Shown: in pieces, positions 50,825 to 62,307 of the stretch
How positions within the stretch are numbered: the stretch's first letter is position 1
Layout of the letters: each line of letters starts with the position of its first letter
Origin: Rheinheimera aquimaris
Lineage (GTDB): Bacteria; Pseudomonadota; Gammaproteobacteria; Enterobacterales; Alteromonadaceae
Direction: 5' to 3'
NCBI RefSeq assembly: GCF_020531985.1
Contig: NZ_JAJAVQ010000005.1
Span: 186,001 to 250,000 of the forward strand
Length of the DNA stretch: 64,000 bases
Program-made: the position numbers and the translations under genes
The notes under the pieces: model-generated
The model's database searches: none
What the model was told of the DNA's origin: nothing
Seen by the model: only the letters and a program-made list of their open reading frames with translations

Positions 50825-50995
50825 TTAATTATCGTCTGCTGCATCCTGAATGGCTTCACCGGCCGATTCGATATCTTTGCCAGCGCCTTCAACAGTGGCG
50901 CAGCCTACAACGCTGATACTCAGCAGCGCAGCCAGCATCAAACCGACGCAGCGCTTAGCATTAAAACGACTATGTTCACTTGTAAAACTGTTCAT
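50825..50995 (-). CDS. Entericidin A/B-family small lipoprotein
   Basis: A 56-residue protein read on the minus strand from ATG 50993-50995 to TAA 50825-50827. After a basic N-terminus and a hydrophobic stretch there is a lipobox SVVGC, then ATVEGAGKDIESAGEAIQDAADDN. The pattern GxGxDIxxAGxAIxDAA right after the lipidated Cys is the entericidin signature. GGGAGG lies nine bases upstream. Entericidins are small cell-envelope lipoproteins linked to stress and bacteriolysis in enterics; widespread homologues have unclear roles. Confidence 0.85.
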   Translation of the reverse strand: MNSFTSEHSRFNAKRCVGLMLAALLSISVVGCATVEGAGKDIESAGEAIQDAADDN

Positions 50996-51198
50996 CAGAC
51001 TGATCCTCCCGATTGATCCTAACGACTTGCAAAGCGTACACTGGCATCTGCAAGGTATTCAGCTGTGGTACAGCAAGAACCAAACCAACAATATGTCGTT
51101 GTTTTTTATAAAGATATCTGTTGCCTAGTGCTGTTTACTTATGTAGTAATTACAACGGATGCGGAAATTAATTCATACCGACAGCAGAAAGGTGATAT

Positions 51199-51597
51199 AT
51201 GAGTATTGAACTGCGTAAAAGTGACAGCGGCACCTACCGCCAGACTATCCGTATTAACCAGCACACCGTATTTGCTGATGTTGGCAAAGAGCTGGGCGGA
51301 GATGACAGCGCACCGGATCCGCACGATTTATATGATGCCGCGCTGGCAGCCTGCAAAGCTATCACCGTGATGATGTACGCCAAACGTAAGCAACTGCCGC
51401 TGGATTATATTGACGTTATTATTGAGCGTGATAACAGCCGCGAAGCTCAGGGTGTCTATGTGCTGAATGTGCAACTGAAATTACAGGGAGCACTCAGCAG
51501 CGAGCAAAAACAGCAGCTGGGTGCCATTGCGGAAAAATGTCCCATCCATAAACTGATGACAGCCGTCAGCACTGAAATTCGTGCCAGCATTAGCTGA
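51199..51597 (+). CDS. OsmC-family protein
   Basis: 132 residues with the two conserved Cys of the family, Cys52 (in AALAACKAITVMMYA) and Cys114 (in EKCPIHKL). OsmC/Ohr proteins reduce hydroperoxides through these Cys with a thiol cofactor; this one is closer to YhfA-like OsmC proteins than to Ohr. An AAAGGTGAT ribosome-binding region precedes the ATG. The LysR gene follows 26 bases later on the same strand. Confidence 0.85.
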   Translation: MSIELRKSDSGTYRQTIRINQHTVFADVGKELGGDDSAPDPHDLYDAALAACKAITVMMYAKRKQLPLDYIDVIIERDNSREAQGVYVLNVQLKLQGALSSEQKQQLGAIAEKCPIHKLMTAVSTEIRASIS

Positions 51598-51623
51598 GCC
51601 GCGGTACAAGGTAAGCAGGCACT

Positions 51624-52526
51624 ATGCTTAGGATCTCGCTGGAACAATGGCGTATGTTTATTATGGTCGCCGAGCACGGCGGCTTTAATCAGGCGGCGCA
51701 GGCCATTTATAAAAGCCAGTCCAGCATTCACAATGCGGTTCAGAAAATAGAACATAGCCTGGGTGTTAAGCTATTCCGGGTTGAAGGCCGTAAAACGCTG
51801 CTGACGGATGCCGGTGAGTTAGTACTGCGCCGTGCCAACTATTTACTGCAGGAAGCGGCCCGGGTGGAACAGGTTGGCCATACGCTGGCTGAAGGTATTG
51901 AAAGCAGGTTGCGGATTGCGGTGGATGAGATATTCCCGCACCCGCTGCTGTATAAGGCGCTGGAAAATACTTCACAGCAGTACCCGCTACTGCGTATTGA
52001 GCTGATGGAATCTATTCTGACCGGCGCGAAAGAACTGCTCGAGAACGCTGAAGCCGATATCGCTGTCTCACCGGTGGTACAAAAAGAGTTGTTTAACGAA
52101 GAGTTGTGCCAGATAGAGTTTGTCGCGGTTGCCTGCCCGCAGCACCCATTATTGCAGCTTGGCAGAGAGCTGAATCTGGAAGATTTAAAATCCTACCGAC
52201 AAATCGTGGTACGCGATTCAGCCCACCATAACCGGCACGACGAAGGCTGGCTTGGTGCCAACCAGCGCTGGACCGTCAGTCATATGCGCACTTCTATCGA
52301 TATGATTAAGCAAGGGCTGGGGTTTGCCTGGTTACCGCTGACATCCATCCTGGAAGATCTGACACAAGGCCGGCTACAACGGCTGCCACTGTGCAGTGGC
52401 GCCAGCCGTAAAGTCAGTTTGTACCTGCTGTTTAGCGATGCCGATAAACTGGGGCCGGCCGCCCGCACTTTTTTAGGTGAGCTGCGTTACCAGAGTATCG
52501 ACCTGCCAACCTCTGCCGATCTGTGA
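51624..52526 (+). CDS. LysR-family transcriptional regulator
   Basis: 300 residues: an N-terminal winged helix (SLEQWRMFIMVAEHGGFNQAAQAIYKSQSSIHNAVQKIEHSLGVKLFRVEGRK) and a two-lobed inducer domain (ESRLRIAVDEIFPHPLLYKAL onward). It lies downstream of osmC and convergent with the cytochrome/amidohydrolase/isochorismatase operon. A dyad typical of LysR targets is found at 55535 in that operon's promoter region, so it could be the operon's regulator, though regulators of this family are usually divergent from their target. Confidence 0.9.
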   Translation: MLRISLEQWRMFIMVAEHGGFNQAAQAIYKSQSSIHNAVQKIEHSLGVKLFRVEGRKTLLTDAGELVLRRANYLLQEAARVEQVGHTLAEGIESRLRIAVDEIFPHPLLYKALENTSQQYPLLRIELMESILTGAKELLENAEADIAVSPVVQKELFNEELCQIEFVAVACPQHPLLQLGRELNLEDLKSYRQIVVRDSAHHNRHDEGWLGANQRWTVSHMRTSIDMIKQGLGFAWLPLTSILEDLTQGRLQRLPLCSGASRKVSLYLLFSDADKLGPAARTFLGELRYQSIDLPTSADL

Positions 52527-52532
52527 GCTGTG

Positions 52533-52865
52533 CTAGGGTTGACTGCCATCACGCCCTGTCTGCGATGAGAAATACAGCGCCAGCGCCGCAATATCACTGT
52601 CTGACAAACTACTGGCATTGGCCTGCATGATAAACGCCATGCCGCCTTTACGGTTGCCATCGCGGTAAGCTGTTAACGCATACCGCAGGTATTCCGCATT
52701 TTGTCCGGCCAGGTTCGGGTTGGTTGTTACCGGTGCAATACCGGTTTCACCATGGCAACCCAAACATTGCTGTGCCAGCTGTTGCCCGCGGCTGTACTCG
52801 GCCTCATCCGCTGCCAGCCATGGGCTTAGCAGCGCCAGCAGTAAAGTGGGAAAAACGAGTTTCAT
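52533..52865 (-). CDS. Small periplasmic class I cytochrome c
   Basis: 110 residues with a signal peptide (residues 1-18) and one haem-binding motif CLGCH at residues 34-38. A Met in KGGMAFIMQ can be the sixth ligand. This is the cytochrome c553/c4-like fold that carries electrons in the periplasm. It is the last gene of an operon with an amidohydrolase and an isochorismatase-type hydrolase, 12 bases after the former, so it may accept electrons in the same oxidative pathway. Confidence 0.88.
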   Translation of the reverse strand: MKLVFPTLLLALLSPWLAADEAEYSRGQQLAQQCLGCHGETGIAPVTTNPNLAGQNAEYLRYALTAYRDGNRKGGMAFIMQANASSLSDSDIAALALYFSSQTGRDGSQP

Positions 52866-52877
52866 CTGAGTTCCTCC

Positions 52878-54626
52878 TTACTGGTTTACCGGTGACCAGG
52901 CAGGTAATGCCGGCTCTGCGGCCTGATACAAGGCCGGGAACGGCGTTTGGCTGGCGTAACGCACTTTGCCATCCACCACGGTCAGCTCAGATCGGGTGTG
53001 CAACAGTTGTTGCTCAGGTACAGTAAGAATATCCTGATTCAGCACGGCAAAATCTGCATACATGCCCGGTTTTATCTGGCCTTTGTACTGCTCTTCACCA
53101 GATAAATACGCACTGCCAGCGGTGAACAGTTGTAGCGCGGTCAAACGATCCAGCCGGTTGTCGTCGCCATACAACTGATAGCCACCAACGGTTTTACCCG
53201 ACACAGCCCAGTAATAGGTGGCCCAGGGGTTAAAACTGGCGACCCGGGTGCCATCAGTGCCCAGCCCTACCGGTATACCCAGCTGCAGCATTTTTTTCAG
53301 TGGTGGCGTGCGTTTTGCCTGCCCGGCACCATAACGCTGGACAAAATCCTCACCGGCAAAGGCCATCCGCCCCTGCACTGCGATGGCACCGCCAAGCTGT
53401 TTAATCCGCAGCAGGTTAGCGTCGGACACCGTTTCGGCATGATCAATAATCCAGCGCACTGTGTTAAGTGGCTGCGTTTTATTAATACGCTCAAACACAT
53501 TCAGCATGCGCGCAATCGACTCATCATACGTAGCGTGGATCCGAAACGGCCAGCCCTGACGCAAATGCAAACGTACCACCTGCTCCAGCTCGGCATCGGC
53601 GGCCTTATCCAGCTCTGGCCGTGCGGCACGGAAGTTTTCATAATCAGACGCTTTCCACGCCAGCAGTTCGCCACCACCTTCTATCACATAGCCGTTATCC
53701 ATATGCAGGTGCAAATTCTGATTGGCCTGATAATGCTGCATCCAGCTTTCGAAGCTCTGCATTTCCTTTCCCGGCGTTTGCGGAAACAGGAAATTCGCTA
53801 CCCGTAGCGGCAGCTCGCCCGTTTCTGCCAGAGTTGTCGACGCCTGATAATCATCAGGAAAAGCATGGCCACCACCACCGGCATCCACCACACTGGTCAG
53901 GCCCAGGCTAAGCAAACGGCGGTAAAACTGCCGGCTTGAATTTAACTGCTCAGCAGCAGACAGCTGCGGCAAAGCTGCAATGGTCTGGTACAAAATCTGC
54001 GGGTTTGGATCAGCAATCAAGCGGCCGGTTAGCTTGCCATCGGCATCTTTTTCATAGTAACTGCCTTTGGGCGCCACGGTTTCAGCAGTTAACCCCAGCA
54101 CCTCAATCGCTTTGCGGTTCAGCACACCGCCGGAGTATAAATGCAGTACAAATACCGGCGTATCCGGTGCCGCTGCGGTTAGCTCGTCGGAGGTCGGCAT
54201 CCGTTTTTCCGCAAACTGATAAGGGCTCCAGCCGCCAACGACCCGTACCCACTGTCCGGCTGGCGCCTTTGCCGCATTGCGCTTTATCAGCGCCAGCGCC
54301 TCCGACAGCGAGGTTAAGCCTTCCCAGCGGGTTTCCAGATTATAAAACCGCCCGCCCCTTACCACATGCAGGTGTGAGTCATTCATGCCCGGGATAACGC
54401 GGCGGCCTTTGGCGTCTATTACCAGAGTGTCGTCAGTTTTTTGCGCCAGCAGCGCGGCGGCGTCATTGGTTAAGTGTTCAAAGCGGCCATTGGTGACTGA
54501 GAATGCGGTGTAGCTTTTGCCATCAAAGGTATCTATTTTCGCGTTGTGCACAATCATGTCAGCTGACAGCACATTGAGTGACAGCATGCCGGCAATGGCC
54601 GTCAGCGTCTTAGCAATATATTTCAT
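52878..54626 (-). CDS. Exported amidohydrolase, YtcJ-like
   Basis: 582 residues with an N-terminal signal peptide (to about Ala22). Amidohydrolase metal ligands are visible as HxH in GMNDSHLHVVRGG, a later His in PFRIHATYDES, another in IDHAETVS and the Asp in PVGLGTDGTRVASFNPW. The long insert and the LxxFTAGSAYLSGEEQYKGQIKPGMYADFAVLNQDIL end are typical of YtcJ-type enzymes. The substrate is not known. The export signal, together with the exported isochorismatase and cytochrome in the same operon, suggests a periplasmic catabolic pathway. Confidence 0.88.
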   Translation of the reverse strand: MKYIAKTLTAIAGMLSLNVLSADMIVHNAKIDTFDGKSYTAFSVTNGRFEHLTNDAAALLAQKTDDTLVIDAKGRRVIPGMNDSHLHVVRGGRFYNLETRWEGLTSLSEALALIKRNAAKAPAGQWVRVVGGWSPYQFAEKRMPTSDELTAAAPDTPVFVLHLYSGGVLNRKAIEVLGLTAETVAPKGSYYEKDADGKLTGRLIADPNPQILYQTIAALPQLSAAEQLNSSRQFYRRLLSLGLTSVVDAGGGGHAFPDDYQASTTLAETGELPLRVANFLFPQTPGKEMQSFESWMQHYQANQNLHLHMDNGYVIEGGGELLAWKASDYENFRAARPELDKAADAELEQVVRLHLRQGWPFRIHATYDESIARMLNVFERINKTQPLNTVRWIIDHAETVSDANLLRIKQLGGAIAVQGRMAFAGEDFVQRYGAGQAKRTPPLKKMLQLGIPVGLGTDGTRVASFNPWATYYWAVSGKTVGGYQLYGDDNRLDRLTALQLFTAGSAYLSGEEQYKGQIKPGMYADFAVLNQDILTVPEQQLLHTRSELTVVDGKVRYASQTPFPALYQAAEPALPAWSPVNQ

Positions 54627-54693
54627 CTTAGTGTCCCTGAAATAAGGGCCACTGCTGTGGCCCTGTGATTAAACGAGAATGACTGTGCTGAAC

Positions 54694-55413
54694 TTACTGG
54701 CCTTCTTTGGCATTAAACATTTCAGTGGCGTAAATCAGGCCCAGGCCATAACCACCGGCGTGTTGTTTCGCAATACCTGTAACGTCAGCATAAGAACCTG
54801 TGCGGGCCCAATCACGTTGCAGCTCTAACATGTACTGTAACCAGGTAATAGGTTGTGCACCGGCCTGCACCATCCGCAGTACCGCCATATCGTGTGCTTC
54901 TTTGCTTACGCCACCTGAGGCATCGGTAACAAAGTATACTTCGTAGCCTTCATCAATCGCCGACAGCACCGGCCCAACGCCACACACCTCTGTCCAAAGT
55001 GCTGCGATAACAATTTTGTTCTTTTTAAACTTCTTTACCACATCCGTTACCCGTTTATCTTCCCAGGTGTTCATCGTCGTGCGGTCAATAGGTGTCTGCT
55101 CCGGGAACACTGCCTGCAGTTCAGGGAACAAAGGTCCACTGAACGACTTTGCGGCGACGGTAGTCAGAATGGTTGGCACCTTAAAGACTTTGGCCGCTTT
55201 TGCCAGGCCAGTGACATTATTGCGAACCTCTTCTACTGTATGCGAGCGGGTAGCAAAGGCCATTTGCGGCTGGTGATCAATCAGGATCAGCGTGTGATTA
55301 TCCGGTGTTAATAACCCCTTGCCCGGTGCGCCGGCGAAAGCAGGCATTGTCGCAGCAGCTAATAAAGAAACAGACGCAACTAAAGTGGTAACAGCTGTAT
55401 TGAATTTGAACAT
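54694..55413 (-). CDS. Exported isochorismatase-family hydrolase (YcaC-like)
   Basis: 239 residues from the ATG at 55411-55413, with GAGGA upstream and a clean signal peptide (residues 1-27, MPAFA-G); the open frame extends 21 codons further without one. The catalytic Asp46 (LILIDHQPQMAF) and nucleophile Cys144 (ALWTEVCGVGPVL) of the cysteine hydrolase fold are both present. YcaC-like enzymes hydrolyse amide-type bonds, but the natural substrate is mostly unknown. It is the first gene of the operon and the most likely to be induced by the regulator. Confidence 0.87.
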   Translation of the reverse strand: MFKFNTAVTTLVASVSLLAAATMPAFAGAPGKGLLTPDNHTLILIDHQPQMAFATRSHTVEEVRNNVTGLAKAAKVFKVPTILTTVAAKSFSGPLFPELQAVFPEQTPIDRTTMNTWEDKRVTDVVKKFKKNKIVIAALWTEVCGVGPVLSAIDEGYEVYFVTDASGGVSKEAHDMAVLRMVQAGAQPITWLQYMLELQRDWARTGSYADVTGIAKQHAGGYGLGLIYATEMFNAKEGQ

Positions 55414-55534
55414 TTTTTTATCCTCAATAATGTTTAATAAAGTGGTTTCGGTTTCTGGATGGGACCGCTTAACCAATCCATGTGAATCATTTTAGTCCTG
55501 ATAAAAAGAATTAAAATTTGAAAATAACGTACAA

Positions 55535-55557
55535 TTCATTCCCCAAAACAGAATGAA
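55535..55557. promoter_or_regulatory. Candidate LysR-type operator in the isochorismatase/oxidoreductase divergent region
   Basis: TTCATTC, nine bases, GAATGAA: a perfect 7-9-7 inverted repeat containing the T-N11-A pattern of LysR boxes. It is 122 bases from the isochorismatase start and 66 bases from the divergent oxidoreductase start. Confidence 0.45.
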
Positions 55558-55622
55558 AAAGGAAATTTCGATTGCTGTGTTAATATTGCCAACGCCCAAA
55601 TGACTACCGTGGTTTTTAGCTT

Positions 55623-56666
55623 ATGCCTGCAACAGATTTTCGCATCGCCCTGATTGGCTATGGTTACGCCGGTAAAACCTTTCATGCACCGTTGATTAAC
55701 GCCACACCGGGTTTAACGCTGGTGGCAGTGGGTTCATCTCAACAGGCCAGCGTACAGGCGGATTTGGGTGACGCAATTGATGTCAGCGCTGATTATCAGG
55801 CGGTTATCCAGCTGGCGGATATTGATCTGGTGGTCATCGCCAGCCCGAACGACAGCCACGCGCCGCTGGCTGAACTGGCACTGCAGGCAGGTAAGCATGT
55901 GGTGGTAGACAAACCTTTTGCCCTGAGCCTTGAACAGGCGCAAAAGCTGACAGCGTTAGCGCAGCAGAAGCAGTTGTTGCTGTCGGTGTTTCATAACCGC
56001 CGCTTTGACGCCGACTTTATCGCGCTACAGCAGTTGTTGGCGTCGAATACTCTGGGCGGTATTGCCCATTTAGAATCCCGTTTTGACCGCTTCCGGCCAG
56101 AAGTACGCCAGCGCTGGCGTGAGCAAGCCGGCCCCGGCGCCGGTTTGTGGTTCGATTTAGGCCCGCACCTTTTAGACCAGGCGCTGGTATTATTCGGTTT
56201 ACCCAAACAGTTGCAGGCTACGCTGAAACAGCTAAGGCCAGGTGCTACAGCCTGTGACTGGTTTAGTGTTTATCTTGATTACGGCCATTTTGGCGTAACC
56301 CTTGGTGCCTCTATGTTAAGCGCCGCGCCCTCGCCGCGTTTTACCTTGCAATGCCAGCAGGGCAACTGGCAGAAGTTTGGCCTGGATGTGCAGGAAGACC
56401 AGCTAAAACAGGGTTTAACGCCGTTAAGTAACGGCTGGGGCCAGGATCCACGGCCAGCCATGCTGTACCACTCTGATAATGCTACTGAAATGCTGTTGGC
56501 GCCCGGTTGCTACCAGCAATACTACAGCGCTATTGCTGCCGCCTTGCGTGGCGAAGGGCCAAACCCGGTGCCGGCTGAGCAAGCCTGTGATGTGATGTAT
56601 CTGCTGCAATTGGCAGAGCAATCCGCTGCCAATGGTGAGGTAATCGCAGTTAGCACCAAATTGTAA
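55623..56666 (+). CDS. Gfo/Idh/MocA-family oxidoreductase
   Basis: 347 residues. The N-terminal Rossmann domain has RIALIGYGYAGKTFHAPLI and IASPNDSHAPLAELALQAGKHVVVDKPFALSLEQA, with the conserved EKP-type lysine as Asp-Lys-Pro. The C-terminal half is the substrate domain (GPHLLDQALVLFG). It resembles YdgJ-type NAD(P)-dependent dehydrogenases of cytoplasmic sugars or inositols. It is divergent from the isochorismatase operon. Confidence 0.9.
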   Translation: MPATDFRIALIGYGYAGKTFHAPLINATPGLTLVAVGSSQQASVQADLGDAIDVSADYQAVIQLADIDLVVIASPNDSHAPLAELALQAGKHVVVDKPFALSLEQAQKLTALAQQKQLLLSVFHNRRFDADFIALQQLLASNTLGGIAHLESRFDRFRPEVRQRWREQAGPGAGLWFDLGPHLLDQALVLFGLPKQLQATLKQLRPGATACDWFSVYLDYGHFGVTLGASMLSAAPSPRFTLQCQQGNWQKFGLDVQEDQLKQGLTPLSNGWGQDPRPAMLYHSDNATEMLLAPGCYQQYYSAIAAALRGEGPNPVPAEQACDVMYLLQLAEQSAANGEVIAVSTKL

Positions 56667-56703
56667 ACAGGTGCTAATTGCGAGTCAGATGCTACGCATG
56701 ACG

Positions 56704-56792
56704 CGGCTTGCCCACATCAACACGCCATAAATCATCCCTGAGGCTCGGTTCCGGCCATCCATGGCCTCCAACGGTTGATTTAGGGCAAGCCG
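56704..56792 (+). repeat. Structured extragenic repeat, copy 1
   Basis: An 89-bp element closed by CGGCTTGCCC/GGGCAAGCCG, with inner ATCAAC/GTTGAT pairing and a central GGCCATCCATGGCC hairpin. It lies between the convergent 3' ends of the oxidoreductase and katG. A homologous copy on the other strand is at 61608, with paired substitutions that keep the stems. Confidence 0.75.
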
Positions 56793-56820
56793 GTCCTGCT
56801 AAGCCAGCTTTACCGCTTTA

Positions 56821-59372
<2,552 letters not shown>

Positions 59373-61559
59373 ATGTCATCACACCCAAGCCATGTTTTCG
59401 CACGTGCCAGCCTGCTGGCCAGCGCTGTAGCGCTGGCGCTGTCTTTACCGGCCATCGCACAGGACAACGCACCTGACACGGACAGCAAGATTGAAGTAAT
59501 TGAAGTTACTGCCACCAAACGTACCCAGGTGATCTATGAAGTGCCGGTGGCCATCAGCGCTTTTTCCGGTGACGCTTTGGCCCAGCAGGGCATCACCGAT
59601 TTAACCGACGTTGGTAAGTTTGTGCCTAACCTGAACGTAACCGGCTTTTCTGCCGGCCATACGTCATCTGCCAACCCTTTTATTCGCGGTATTGGCTTGC
59701 AGGATCACCTGGTCACTACCGATCCCGGTGTCAGTGTCTATGTAGATGGTGTGTATCTTGGCCGTCAGGTTGGCCAAAACTGGAACCTGAATAACATTGC
59801 CCGCATTGAAGTATTACGTGGCCCGCAAGGCACGCTGTATGGCCGTAACTCTATCGGTGGTGCCATCAATATTATTACCAAACAGCCGGATGAAGTTGCG
59901 CTAACCAAAGCAACGCTGGCCGCCGGTACCCGCGGCCGGCTGAAAGGTGATGTATTTATTAACCGCGAACTCAGCGATACGGTAGCCTTTAACCTTAACG
60001 GCGGCTACACCGAGCGTGACGGTTTGGGTAAGTTTATTAACGTACCGGATGCAAAATATGATGTCGGCGAAACCAAAGAAGCCTATGGCCGCTTTTCGCT
60101 GAAATTCAGCCCAACCGATGATTTCAGCCTGGTGCTGACCGCAGATGCAAATGATGGCAAAGGCGGCCTGCGCCCCTACACTACGCTGATTGATGAAGTA
60201 CCCACCGGCGCCTATTACACCGGCGAGCGTTTTGGCGAACCTACACCAGCAGGCCCACTGCGCAACACTGACGTCGCCGCCAATATTTACGACAACGCCA
60301 CCGGCACGCGTGAAGTGACTGAAGTCAGCAATGAAGCCAGCGGTATTTCATTAACGCTCGATGCCGGCCTGACCGACACGCTGTCAACCCGCGCCATTAT
60401 CAGCCGCCGCAGTTCAGAGTACAAAGCAGGCCTTGATGATGACGCCACCATTTACGCGCTGGATCATTACCCCGAGCGCGGTGATGCCGACCAAACCTCA
60501 ATCGAGTGGCAGCTAAGCGGCTATTATGGTGACTTCGATTTCGTCTCTGGCCTGTACTTCTTTGAAGAAGAAGGCGGCAACCGCCAGGGCGAAGACTCCC
60601 GTTTCAATGGCGGCGCTAACCTGTTAGAGCTGGATCAAAAATCCACCAGCCGCGCCGTGTTTGTAAACCTTGGCTACAACGTCAGTGAAGCACTGCGCGT
60701 CGCAGGTGGGTTGCGCTTTAACCGTGACAAGAAAGATGTGGTAGCAAATGTCGGCTCAGGCCCGTTCAGTGCATCAGACAGCTGGAGTCAGCTCAGCTAT
60801 GACTTATCCGCCAATTACACGCTGGCAAACGGCATGAATATTTACGGCAGCGTGCAAAGTGGCTATCAGTCCGGCCAGTTTCCGGCCCGGCCATACTGTT
60901 TATTCGGCAACCCGGAATGTCTGGTCGCGTCTGACAACATCACCGCCGTAAACTATGAAATTGGCTTTAAAGGCCAGCTTAGCAGCAACTTTGCCATGAG
61001 CCTGGCACTGTTTAACACTGAATATGAAGACTTGCCGTACCAGGTCAGCACCACAGCAGAAGGCGGCTTCAGCACCACTAACCTGGTGGTCAGCCAGACA
61101 TCACGCGGTATCGAGTGGGAAAGCACGCTATACCTGACAGATGCCTTTAAACTGCACACTGCCGTGGGCTGGATTGATGTTGACGTCGACGAAACCGAAG
61201 GGGTAAAACCGGTGGCGCCGTTAACGCCGGAGCTGACTGCCGCGGTCGGTGCCAGTTACGAATTTGCGTTGCCTAACGGTGCCAGCCTGACCACAAGGGT
61301 AGATTACTCGTTCCGCGACGACATGTACGGCGAACCAAGCAGCGACGAAGGCCGCATGACACAGCTGGCCAGCCGTGAGCTGGTTAACGCCGACCTGCGC
61401 TACAGCCCGGCAAACGGCAACTGGTCAGTTTCGCTGTACGGCCAGAACATCTTTGATGAACGATACGACAATGCCCGGTTAAATACCGGTGACTATATCC
61501 TGCGTATCCTAAGCAACGATGCCAGCGAGTTTGGTTTACGCTACAACGTTACCTTCTAA
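59373..61559 (+). CDS. TonB-dependent outer-membrane receptor
   Basis: 728 residues: a signal peptide (to about Ala29), a TonB box-like segment (IEVIEVTATKR), a plug domain (about 45-165 with VPVAISAFSGDALAQQGI, FIRGIGL, VYVDGVYLGRQ, IEVLRGPQGTLYGRNSIGGAINIITKQP) and a beta-barrel ending in Phe (LRYNVTF). It takes up a substrate across the outer membrane using TonB energy. The substrate cannot be told; the type is common in marine bacteria for complex organic compounds as well as siderophores. It is divergent from katG. Confidence 0.93.
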   Translation: MSSHPSHVFARASLLASAVALALSLPAIAQDNAPDTDSKIEVIEVTATKRTQVIYEVPVAISAFSGDALAQQGITDLTDVGKFVPNLNVTGFSAGHTSSANPFIRGIGLQDHLVTTDPGVSVYVDGVYLGRQVGQNWNLNNIARIEVLRGPQGTLYGRNSIGGAINIITKQPDEVALTKATLAAGTRGRLKGDVFINRELSDTVAFNLNGGYTERDGLGKFINVPDAKYDVGETKEAYGRFSLKFSPTDDFSLVLTADANDGKGGLRPYTTLIDEVPTGAYYTGERFGEPTPAGPLRNTDVAANIYDNATGTREVTEVSNEASGISLTLDAGLTDTLSTRAIISRRSSEYKAGLDDDATIYALDHYPERGDADQTSIEWQLSGYYGDFDFVSGLYFFEEEGGNRQGEDSRFNGGANLLELDQKSTSRAVFVNLGYNVSEALRVAGGLRFNRDKKDVVANVGSGPFSASDSWSQLSYDLSANYTLANGMNIYGSVQSGYQSGQFPARPYCLFGNPECLVASDNITAVNYEIGFKGQLSSNFAMSLALFNTEYEDLPYQVSTTAEGGFSTTNLVVSQTSRGIEWESTLYLTDAFKLHTAVGWIDVDVDETEGVKPVAPLTPELTAAVGASYEFALPNGASLTTRVDYSFRDDMYGEPSSDEGRMTQLASRELVNADLRYSPANGNWSVSLYGQNIFDERYDNARLNTGDYILRILSNDASEFGLRYNVTF

Positions 61560-61607
61560 GTAAACACAGGCGGCCGCAATGGCTAATACTGATCAGCTAA
61601 GCAGAAT

Positions 61608-61698
61608 CGGTTTGCTCTAAACCAACCGTCTCAGCCCCGGATGGGCTGAGACGAGCCCCCAGGAATTGGGTTTACGGCGTGTTGGTGTGGGCAAACCG
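61608..61698 (-). repeat. Structured extragenic repeat, copy 2
   Basis: A 91-bp homologue of 56704-56792 in the opposite orientation, closed by CGGTTTGCCC/GAGCAAACCG with inner ACCAAC/GTTGGT. The inner hairpin is CGTCTCAGCCC/GGGCTGAGACG. It lies after the TonB receptor stop and may act as its transcription end. Confidence 0.75.
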
Positions 61699-61809
61699 AT
61701 GACAGCTGTAAGCTTAACTGACTGGCATTAGCCGCCCCCTAACATATTGTAAGCTAAACGCTGCATGCCTAAGATAACCAGCCTAACCACACTAAAAAGA
61801 GCCCGCCCG

Positions 61810-62307
61810 ATGAAATACCTGATCCTAGCGCTTGCGCTGCTGATAACCGCCTGCACCAGTCTACTGCCACACCCTGTAGGCGCTACCAATATGGCCAGCG
61901 CCGATGCCGAAGGTATCATCAGCAAAGAGGGGTTACTGGCGCAGTATCCGGCATTTGCTGCCGAATACAGCCGTTATCAGCCAGATGCCGCTGAGGTTCA
62001 ACAAATTCAGAACCTGCAAGGCCTGCAGCTGGTGGTGTTGTTTGGCACCTGGTGTCATGACAGCGAGCGCGAAGTACCGAGGCTGCTAAAGCTGCTGCAA
62101 CAAGCCAATATTGCCACAGACAACCTGCAGTTACAGGCCGTAAACCGGCAAAAGCAGCACCCACAGCAACTGCATAGCTACTACAACCTGAAGTACACGC
62201 CGACAATCATAGTGCTGCAAAATGGCAAAGAGCTTGGCCGCATTATCGAGCGGCCGCAGCAGTCACTGGCAGATGATTTGGCAAAGATAGCGGAAGGCAG
62301 AAAATGA
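61810..62307 (+). CDS. Thioredoxin-like lipoprotein
   Basis: 165 residues from the ATG at 61810 with a lipobox LITAC (Cys16 or so) after a short hydrophobic signal. The fold is thioredoxin-like: VVLFGTWCHDSEREVPRLLKLL (active-site-like WCHDS with one Cys) and a cis-Pro loop YTPTIIVLQNGKELGRI. With a single Cys it is unlikely to be a normal disulphide oxidoreductase. Its stop overlaps the next gene by four bases. Confidence 0.8.
   Translation: MKYLILALALLITACTSLLPHPVGATNMASADAEGIISKEGLLAQYPAFAAEYSRYQPDAAEVQQIQNLQGLQLVVLFGTWCHDSEREVPRLLKLLQQANIATDNLQLQAVNRQKQHPQQLHSYYNLKYTPTIIVLQNGKELGRIIERPQQSLADDLAKIAEGRK

Noticed and set aside
50850-51128. 92-residue plus-strand open frame
   Set aside because: It is the antisense shadow of the entericidin-like gene and has no ribosome-binding site or family resemblance.
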